This document shows positions 16,794 through 22,040 of a stretch of DNA of 22,040 nucleotides, one piece after another (position 1 is the first letter of the stretch; each line of letters opens with the position of its first letter). Origin of the DNA: Chloroflexota bacterium (GTDB taxonomy: Bacteria > Chloroflexota > Dehalococcoidia > DSTF01 > JACRBR01); contig JACRBR010000028.1 of NCBI GenBank assembly GCA_016213125.1, forward strand, positions 1 through 22,040. Reading direction: 5' to 3'. Position numbers and translations under genes: made by a program. The notes beneath the pieces were generated by a model. It was not told the DNA's origin. It worked only from the letters and a program-made list of their open reading frames with translations, and did not search any database.

Positions 16794-17449
16794 CTGACCT
16801 CCGTTGCAGCTGGCTTGCGCGCTTCGATCAGCTTGACTATGCCGAACACGTGGCTCGACACATCGAAGTCCTGCACTCCGGCCCGGCGCAGATTCTCCAG
16901 CGTACGCCGGTTGATGTTCGCCCCGGACATCCGCACCATCAGCGGGTTGAGTAGGTCCATGACCATGCCGAGCACCGGGTTCTCGCTCCGGACGTGCTCC
17001 ATCAGCAGCAACGCGCCGCCCGGCTTCAGCACGCGCCACGCCTCGCGCAGACCTGCGACGGGATCGGGCACAGAGCAGAACACGCACGTGGCGACGACGG
17101 CATCGAACATGGCGTCGGGGAACTCGAGATGCTGTGCGTCCATCAGCTCAAGGTCAACGGCGACGTGAAGCTGCTCCGCGCGACGCCCTGCGCGGGCCAG
17201 CATCTCGTCGGAGATGTCGATCGCCGCGACCTTCGCACCGGCCGGGTAGTAGCCGACGTTCACTCCGGTGCCGACCCCGACCTCGAGGACCCGCCCGGCG
17301 GCCGGCGCCTTCGTCCAGAGTCGTCTGCGCCGGCGCCGGAAGACGAGTCGCTCGCCCACCGCCTGCTCGACGTCGTAGAAGCGGGCGGCGCGGTTGTATC
17401 GCTTGCGGGCTGTTTCCGTTTCAGGGGTCGTGTGGATTGTGGAAGCCAT
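16790..17449 (-). CDS. Class I SAM-dependent methyltransferase
   Basis: 219 residues. Motif I is RVLEVGVGTGVNVGYY, the acidic residue follows in AAIDISDEML, the post-I region is FDAVVATCVFCSVPDP, and LKPGGALLLMEHVRSENP matches the phospholipid N-methyltransferase/METTL7-like style. The N-terminal RKRYNRAARFYD is typical of UbiE-type proteins. AAAGGAGG lies seven bases before the ATG. It overlaps the permease gene by four bases, so the two are co-translated. It is the second gene of the operon beginning at 17721. The substrate is unknown; small thiols, lipids or an exported metallophore-like molecule are all compatible. Confidence 0.87.
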   Translation of the reverse strand: MASTIHTTPETETARKRYNRAARFYDVEQAVGERLVFRRRRRRLWTKAPAAGRVLEVGVGTGVNVGYYPAGAKVAAIDISDEMLARAGRRAEQLHVAVDLELMDAQHLEFPDAMFDAVVATCVFCSVPDPVAGLREAWRVLKPGGALLLMEHVRSENPVLGMVMDLLNPLMVRMSGANINRRTLENLRRAGVQDFDVSSHVFGIVKLIEARKPAATEVR

Positions 17450-17481
17450 GACCGCCCCTCCTTTGGTGCCTCGCCGGCCGG

Positions 17482-17721
17482 TCAGCGGCCGCCATGCCGC
17501 ATCATCCGCCCATGCAGGAAGAGCATGAGAACGCCGGCCCCGGCGGCGATCGCCAGCCCGACCGGGAGGCCGACGGCCGGGATGACGGCGAACAGGAGGA
17601 CAACGCCGATGCACATGGCCATCATCATCACCATCATGCCCATCATGTCCGAGGCGCTGTCGTTGTGACCGCTGTGGTTGGGGTCGTTGTCTGGTTCGGG
17701 CCGTCGTTCGCCAGCGGTCAT
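17482..17721 (-). CDS. Small Met- and His-rich membrane protein
   Basis: 79 residues. A hydrophilic N-terminus with His residues (DPNHSGHNDS) leads into a Met-packed segment (DMMGMMVMMMAMCIG, with C37), a hydrophobic hairpin of two spans (about 33-50 and 52-70) and a short tail HGRMMRHGGR. The ATG has AAGGAG upstream. Clustered Met, His and one Cys at a membrane surface suggest Cu(I) binding, though no family is recognised with confidence. It is the first gene of the six-gene minus operon, and one of the two candidate CsoR sites lies about 40 bases upstream of its start. Confidence 0.75.
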   Translation of the reverse strand: MTAGERRPEPDNDPNHSGHNDSASDMMGMMVMMMAMCIGVVLLFAVIPAVGLPVGLAIAAGAGVLMLFLHGRMMRHGGR

Positions 17722-17760
17722 GGCTCATCTCCTTCACACTGCTCACCGCCAACTGTAAAT

Positions 17761-17776
17761 AGTAAGGGGGAGTATC
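17761..17776. promoter_or_regulatory. Candidate CsoR operator, minus-operon side
   Basis: AGTAAGGGGGAGTATC matches the site at 17899-17914 in 14 of 16 positions. It carries a G-run plus GTAT core like half of known CsoR operators (G/C-run flanked by TAT/ATA). It overlaps an AT-rich patch (17753-17765) that may hold the -10 of the minus-strand operon. Assignment rests on the adjacent csoR gene and on the repeat; no full palindrome is seen. Confidence 0.45.
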
Positions 17777-17898
17777 CGTCAGGGCCGAATAGTAGTGCCG
17801 CGAGCGGGCCGATCGGCATGGCTCACGGGAAGCTGTGGTTCGGGAGGCGCGCAGATTCAGGCTGGTCGGCCCTTTCGGGCGAATGCCTCGACCCATAA

Positions 17899-17914
17899 GG
17901 TGAGGGGGAGTATC
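17899..17914. promoter_or_regulatory. Candidate CsoR operator, csoR side
   Basis: GGTGAGGGGGAGTATC is the second copy of the 16-base element, in the same orientation, 138 bases from the first. It ends 13 bases before the csoR ATG, immediately before the GGAGGAGG ribosome site, so binding would block transcription or the leader of csoR itself. Confidence 0.45.
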
Positions 17915-17927
17915 GGAGGAGGGCTGC

Positions 17928-18212
17928 ATGAAGACGAGCAAATCCTACGCCGCCGACAAGCGAAGGCTTCTCACGCGCTTGCGGCGAATCGAAGGGCAGG
18001 CCCGTGGCCTTGCCAGGATGGTTGAGGAGGACCGCTACTGCATCGACATCATGCAGCAGATAGCCTCGATGCGCGCTGCCGCCGACGCGGTGGCGCTGAT
18101 CCTCCTCCGCGACCATCTGGATGGCTGCGTGCGCGAAGCGGTCCACGACGGGGCCGGGTCCGAAAAGATCGATGAAGTGGTGGAGGCGGTGCGTCGCTAC
18201 AGCCGCAGCTGA
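17928..18212 (+). CDS. csoR: CsoR-type copper-sensing transcriptional repressor
   Basis: A 94-residue all-helical repressor of the CsoR/RcnR (DUF156) family. The N-terminal DNA-facing helix is KRRLLTRLRRIEGQARGLARM. The Cu(I) ligands are C38 (DRYCIDIM), H63 (LLRDHLDG) and C67 (DGCVREA); the C-to-H and H-to-C spacings of 25 and 4 equal those of Mycobacterium tuberculosis CsoR (C36, H61, C65). The second-sphere Tyr (Y37) and Glu (E83) also fall at equivalent places. GGAGGAGG lies upstream. Cu(I) binding would release DNA and turn on the cupredoxin/ATPase genes downstream and probably the divergent operon. Confidence 0.93.
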   Translation: MKTSKSYAADKRRLLTRLRRIEGQARGLARMVEEDRYCIDIMQQIASMRAAADAVALILLRDHLDGCVREAVHDGAGSEKIDEVVEAVRRYSRS

Positions 18213-18250
18213 CGCGACCCGCGCGCCTGATCGAGCGAAGGAGACAGGTG

Positions 18251-18706
18251 ATGCAACAGGCGGGAGTTTCGAAGTCGTTTCCGCTGGCCCTGGCCGTCGC
18301 CGTACTGTTCGGTGCGGTGGTCGTTCTCACGAGCATGGCCGCGTTCTCGATGGTGTGGGGGAACTGGGGCATGGGCGGATGGGGCATGAACAACCACATG
18401 CAGCGCATGATGGGGGGCGGCACGAATTCGTCGGATTCGCCGCTGTCGGTCGGCACGAAGGCCGAGAGGATCGAGATCCGCGACTTCGCCTATGCGCCGG
18501 GCAACCTCCAGGTGCCGGTCGGCGCCGCTGTGACGTGGACCAACTACGATGATGCCCCGCACACCGCGACGGCGAAGGATGGAAGCTGGGACACGGGCAT
18601 CCTCGGCAAGAGCGAGATGAAGACCATCACCTTCGAGCAAGTTGGTGAGTATCTCTACTACTGCACCGTGCATCCCAGCATGGTTGCCCGCGTGAAGGTT
18701 CAGTAG
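18251..18706 (+). CDS. Membrane-anchored plastocyanin-like cupredoxin
   Basis: 151 residues. One uncleaved-looking membrane segment (about 10-34) is followed by a Trp/Gly/Met/His-rich stretch (WGNWGMGGWGMNNHMQRMM) and a plastocyanin-like domain from about residue 72 (IEIRDFAYAPGNLQV). Copper ligands are H104 (DAPHTAT) and C138, H141 and M144 (YYCTVHPSM). The ATG is preferred to the adjacent GTG because the AAGGAGA site is then seven bases away. It follows csoR by 38 bases in the same direction. The Met/His stretch suggests a copper-loading arm; the role in copper export or sequestration is inferred. Confidence 0.87.
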   Translation: MQQAGVSKSFPLALAVAVLFGAVVVLTSMAAFSMVWGNWGMGGWGMNNHMQRMMGGGTNSSDSPLSVGTKAERIEIRDFAYAPGNLQVPVGAAVTWTNYDDAPHTATAKDGSWDTGILGKSEMKTITFEQVGEYLYYCTVHPSMVARVKVQ

Positions 18707-18719
18707 TCAGGAGAAGGAG

Positions 18720-19130
18720 ATGCGGGACACTGGCGTGCTCGAGAGCGCAACACAGACAAGGATGCCAGGCGAGCGTCGCGGCTGGCTCGCGCGGGCGGGC
18801 GCCGTGTTCTCGGCCGCGGTGGGCGTCATTACCGGCGTCGCACCGCACGTCCTCCACCATGTCGGGCCGCTCGCGGGTGCTGCGCTACTGGCGGGCGCCG
18901 GAGGCTCGCTGTTGTTCGGTGCGATCGGCTTTGTCCTGACCGTGCCGATGCTGCTCGGGCTCGGACGGCGATTCGGCACCTGGGTGGCGCCCGGTGTCGC
19001 GCTGGTGTTGTTCGCCGCCGCGTTCACCGTCTCGACACTATGGATCGGGCCGGCAATCCGTGGCGATGGCGGAAGCAGTCTCACCGACCAGTCGACCGAC
19101 CATTCATCGCATCACCCCGGCGAGGAGTGA
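18720..19130 (+). CDS. Conserved-looking integral membrane protein, His-rich tail
   Basis: 136 residues with three hydrophobic segments (about 27-47, 49-80 and 88-112). The pattern GVAPHVLHHVGPLAGAALLAG carries three His at a membrane edge, and the C-terminus ends TDHSSHHPGEE, another His cluster. I recall similar proteins beside metal-transport genes, but no function is known to me. GGAGAAGG precedes the ATG, and the gene begins 13 bases after the cupredoxin stop, so it belongs to the csoR transcript. Metal binding by the His residues is plausible but not shown. Confidence 0.75.
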   Translation: MRDTGVLESATQTRMPGERRGWLARAGAVFSAAVGVITGVAPHVLHHVGPLAGAALLAGAGGSLLFGAIGFVLTVPMLLGLGRRFGTWVAPGVALVLFAAAFTVSTLWIGPAIRGDGGSSLTDQSTDHSSHHPGEE

Positions 19131-19152
19131 CAGCGGGAGAAGGAGAATCACC

Positions 19153-19407
19153 ATGTGGCACACGAATGATGGTATGGGCTGGTGGATGGTCTTCATGGGC
19201 GTCTTCTGGATATTGTTCTGGGCGTCGCTGATCTACGTGTTCGTGGTCGCCATCGTCCGCCCTGAGCGGAGCCGCCCGGCTGACGAAGCCGGCGACGCGC
19301 TCGACATCGCCAAACGGCGGCTGGCCCGCGGCGAGATCAACACTGCCGAGTTCCAGGAGATTCGCCAGCATATCGAAGGGAACGTTTCGAGGCCGCAACC
19401 CTCATGA
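19153..19407 (+). CDS. Short membrane protein with SHOCT domain
   Basis: 84 residues. One membrane span (about 10-35, WMVFMGVFWILFWASLIYVF) is followed by a C-terminal SHOCT motif (DALDIAKRRLARGEINTAEFQEI). The N-terminus MWHTNDGMGWW is Trp/Met/His-containing. SHOCT peptides often occur at the end of small membrane proteins and are thought to mediate oligomerisation. GGAGAAGGAG precedes the ATG. The gene lies 12 bases before the P-type ATPase gene, an arrangement I regard as common in copper-resistance operons. Confidence 0.8.
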   Translation: MWHTNDGMGWWMVFMGVFWILFWASLIYVFVVAIVRPERSRPADEAGDALDIAKRRLARGEINTAEFQEIRQHIEGNVSRPQPS

Positions 19408-19419
19408 GGCGTTGATCGC

Positions 19420-21825
19420 ATGGCTCACGAGCATCAGAAACACGACTCGAGCTCCGGCCGTCTGACGCTCCCCGTTACAAATCTGTACTGCGTCTGCTGC
19501 GCCGAAGAGCTCCAGGACCGGCTCCGCGCCGAGCCGCACGTCACCCGCGCGCGCGTCGACTTCCAAAGGAAGACCGTCGACGTCGAATACCACCCGGCGA
19601 TGATCGACGAAACGCAGATTCGCGCGCTCGTCGAGGGGAGCCGGCGCTGTACGTGCGCGGCAGGCGATCCGGCGTCCGAGATGACGCACCTCGAACATCG
19701 AGCACAGATGGCGCCGATCACAGTGGGCGGCCCCCACGACCACGCTCAGTTCGAGATGCCGTCGACCTCCGCGCACAACATGCATGAGATGGAGCACGGC
19801 AGGGCGGCGTCACACGGCGGCATGGACCACGACATGTCGGATCCGAAGATGGCGAAGGCCATGGAAGCGGACATGCGCAACCGCTTCGTCGTGGCCCTGC
19901 TGCTCACGATACCCACCGTCCTCTACTCGCCCCTGGGCGCCGGCTTCTTCAATCTCGACCTCCCGACGGGCCCGCTCAGCAACAACTGGCTCATGCTCGC
20001 CCTGTCGACGCCGGTGGTCTGGTGGGCCGGCTGGATCTTCATCGGCGGCGCGGCGCGGTCGCTCCGGCATCGCTCCCTGAACATGAGCGTGCTGATCGCG
20101 ACGGGCGTCCTCGCGGCCTGGGGCTTCAGCGTCGTCATCACGCTCGGTGACCTGGGCGAGACCTTCTTCGAGGCGGCGGCGATGCTCGTGACCTTCGTGC
20201 TCTTCGGGCACTGGATGGAGATGAAGTCGCGACGCGGCACCACCGACGCCCTCCGCGCGCTGTTCGACCTCGTGCCCCCGAAGGCCACGGTGATGCGGAA
20301 CGGTGCCGAGGTGGAGATCCCGACGAGCGAGATCGTGGTCGATGACGTGGCCGTGCTGCGCCCGGGCGACAAGGTGCCGGTCGATGGCATCATCGAGACC
20401 GGCGAGACGGCGATCGACGAGTCGATGGTAACGGGCGAGTCGATCCCGGTCGACAAGGGGCCGGGCGACGAAGTGGTCGGCGGCTCGATCAACAAGACCG
20501 GGTTCGTGACCTTCCGCGCGACGAAGGTCGGTGCGGAGACGGCGCTCTCGCAGATCGTGCGGTTGGTGGAAGAAGCGCAGAGTTCCCGGGCCACCGGCCA
20601 GCGGATCGCCGATCAGGCCGCGCAGTACATAGTCATCCTCGCAGTCGGTTCCGGCATCATCACGTTCATCGCCTGGTACTTCGGCGTTCGCGAGACGGCA
20701 TTGCTCTCGCTCACGTTCGCGATCTCCGCGGTCGTCATTGCCTGTCCGGACGCGCTTGGCCTTGCGACCCCCACGGCAGTTGCCGTCGGCACCGGCCTCG
20801 GCGCGCGCCACAACATCCTGATCAAGGATGCCGCGACGCTGGAAGGCGTCTCGCGCGTGACCGCGGTCGTGCTCGACAAGACCGGCACGCTGACGGAAGG
20901 GCGTCCAACGCTGACGGCGATCATTTCGGTGGGAATGCAGGAAGACGAGCTCCTTCGCCTCACTGCCGCCGCCGAAGGGGGCAGCGAGCATCCGATCTCG
21001 TTCGCGATCGTGGAAGGTGCGCGGGCACGCTCGCTCGACGTCCCGGCGGCTGCCTCGTTCACGGCGATGTCCGGCAAAGGCATCGAAGCCACCGTGGACG
21101 GCCGCGGCCTGCTCGTCGGCAACAGCGGCCTGATGGCCGAGCGCGCCGTAGCGCTCGATGGCCTGCCCGGCCGGGCGCAGGCCCTCGCGGAGCAGGGCAA
21201 TACGCCGCTGTTCGTTGCCGTCGACGGCCAGGCTGCGGGCATCGTCGCCGTGGCGGACACGATCAAGCCCACCGCCGCGCGCACGATCGAACGGCTCCGG
21301 GAGCTCGGCATCGAATCCGTGATGCTGACCGGCGACAACGAGCGGACGGCGAGGGCTGTCGGCTCAGCACTCGGGATCGACCGCGTCTTCGCCGAGGTGT
21401 TGCCCGCCGACAAGGCGCGATACGTGAAGCAGCTTCAGGGCGAGGGGAAGGTCGTCGCGATGGTGGGCGACGGCGTCAACGACGCGCCCGCGCTGGCTCA
21501 GGCCGACATCGGCATCGCGATCGGCGCCGGCACCGACGTGGCCATCGAGACGGCGCGCGTCGTGCTGATGAAGAGCGACCCGCTCGACGTCCTGCGCGCC
21601 ATCCGCCTGAGCAAGGCGACGGTGACAAAGATGAAGCAGAACCTCTTCTGGGCCAGCATCTACAACGTCCTCGCCATTCCGATCGCCGCCGGGGTCCTGT
21701 ATCCGTCCTTCGGCATCGAGCTGCGTCCCGAATGGTCCGCCCTCCTCATGTCCGCCAGCTCGATCATCGTGGCCACGAACGCCGTCCTCCTGAAGCGCGT
21801 CGAGCGCGACCTCGCCGCGACCTAA
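19420..21825 (+). CDS. P1B-type heavy-metal (probably copper) translocating ATPase, CPD variant
   Basis: 801 residues. The N-terminus has a heavy-metal-associated-like domain with YCVCC (C24/C27) and a second CTC (77-79), then a linker (about 88-145) packed with His and Met. Catalytic parts are complete: TGES (338-341), DKTGTLT with D486, SEHP (H524), TGDN (637-640) and GDGVNDAP (683-690). The metal-site motif in the transmembrane core reads ACPDALGLATP: C442-P-D444, where Cu(I) CopA has CPC and CopB has CPH. Later Cu-type residues IYN (747-749) and MSASS (777-781) are present. The ribosome site is weak. It ends the csoR operon, supporting copper export, but the Asp leaves metal specificity open. 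Confidence 0.93.
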   Translation: MAHEHQKHDSSSGRLTLPVTNLYCVCCAEELQDRLRAEPHVTRARVDFQRKTVDVEYHPAMIDETQIRALVEGSRRCTCAAGDPASEMTHLEHRAQMAPITVGGPHDHAQFEMPSTSAHNMHEMEHGRAASHGGMDHDMSDPKMAKAMEADMRNRFVVALLLTIPTVLYSPLGAGFFNLDLPTGPLSNNWLMLALSTPVVWWAGWIFIGGAARSLRHRSLNMSVLIATGVLAAWGFSVVITLGDLGETFFEAAAMLVTFVLFGHWMEMKSRRGTTDALRALFDLVPPKATVMRNGAEVEIPTSEIVVDDVAVLRPGDKVPVDGIIETGETAIDESMVTGESIPVDKGPGDEVVGGSINKTGFVTFRATKVGAETALSQIVRLVEEAQSSRATGQRIADQAAQYIVILAVGSGIITFIAWYFGVRETALLSLTFAISAVVIACPDALGLATPTAVAVGTGLGARHNILIKDAATLEGVSRVTAVVLDKTGTLTEGRPTLTAIISVGMQEDELLRLTAAAEGGSEHPISFAIVEGARARSLDVPAAASFTAMSGKGIEATVDGRGLLVGNSGLMAERAVALDGLPGRAQALAEQGNTPLFVAVDGQAAGIVAVADTIKPTAARTIERLRELGIESVMLTGDNERTARAVGSALGIDRVFAEVLPADKARYVKQLQGEGKVVAMVGDGVNDAPALAQADIGIAIGAGTDVAIETARVVLMKSDPLDVLRAIRLSKATVTKMKQNLFWASIYNVLAIPIAAGVLYPSFGIELRPEWSALLMSASSIIVATNAVLLKRVERDLAAT

Positions 21826-22040
21826 CACGCCCAGACCGAGCACGCCTCCCGCCGCCTGCCGCTCATACGTCGAATCGTAAGCATCTCCGGAACAGACCTA
21901 CTCTGTAGCCACCGTTTCGCTCCGTCAGACGTCATCCGATCAGTCTTCCGCCGGCTCTGCCGTTTCGAGTGCGGTTCCTCCCTTATAGGCGTATAGGCGC
22001 GAATGCGAGATGGACTAGGCATTTGGCGCTAGAACCCCCA
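21826..22040. other. Noncoding stretch at the window end
   Basis: No supportable gene. It contains one exact tandem eight-mer, TATAGGCG twice at 21984-21999. No clear terminator for the ATPase operon is visible. Confidence 0.5.

Noticed and set aside
17494..17898. Plus-strand reading frame with a run of His (HGHHHHHHAHH)
   Set aside because: It is the reverse-strand shadow of the Met-rich gene at 17482-17721: ATG codons read backwards as CAT. It lacks a ribosome site and would run through the csoR control region.
21984..21999. Tandem TATAGGCG repeat as an attachment site or iteron
   Set aside because: Only two copies of eight bases, with no integrase, origin gene or further copies in view.
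21822..22022. Minus-strand 66-residue reading frame at the window end
   Set aside because: Arg/Ser-rich composition, no ribosome site, no domain, and it overlaps the ATPase stop; most likely spurious.

Overview
The window is high-GC, densely coded bacterial DNA with short spacers, mostly strong Shine-Dalgarno starts (some GTG and TTG) and many ATGA-type overlaps. Lipoproteins with a Gly/Ser-rich stretch after the lipobox Cys, a Sec-type (clade II) nitrous oxide reductase, NarL-type signalling and an Rv1264-like cyclase suggest Chloroflexota or a related high-GC lineage. That placement is an inference; there is no rRNA or marker gene here.

Layout. (1) 1-796, minus: a cut-off SDR dehydrogenase and a carboxymuconolactone-decarboxylase-like protein, sharing one base. 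(2) 950-6911, minus: a compact nos operon read nosZ, nosD, nosF, nosY. NosZ is Sec-type with a lipobox; NosD carries an N-terminal membrane module fused in frame. No nosL, nosR or cytochrome c gene is in the window. (3) 7178-8040: a divergent cupredoxin lipoprotein, a terminator, and a small anchored protein on the minus strand. (4) 8219-10129, minus: a thiol-redox operon (thioredoxin-like, CcdA-like, membrane-anchored redoxin). (5) 10336-12641, plus: a NarL-family kinase/regulator pair and a second cupredoxin lipoprotein. (6) 12716-17721, minus: a six-gene operon read Met-rich membrane peptide, methyltransferase, FtsX/MacB-type permease, ABC ATPase with a C-terminal YHS domain, second methyltransferase, and a MerR-like/adenylate cyclase/YHS protein. 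(7) 17928-21825, plus and divergent from (6): csoR, a membrane-anchored cupredoxin, two small membrane proteins and a P1B-type ATPase with CPD in place of CPC/CPH.

Working model. The region looks like a copper-handling island attached to a nitrous oxide reduction operon. NosZ needs copper for CuA and CuZ. Cupredoxins could carry electrons or copper, the thiol-redox operon could keep copper-site cysteines reduced, and CsoR probably controls the divergent efflux genes. The most unusual part is the six-gene minus operon. It puts YHS domains on the tails of two unrelated proteins, an exporter ATPase and a cyclase, beside two methyltransferases, and it starts from a spacer holding two near-identical candidate CsoR sites. 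I do not recognise it as a described system. No spacer exceeds 300 bases, and I found no tRNA, rRNA, CRISPR array or insertion sequence.
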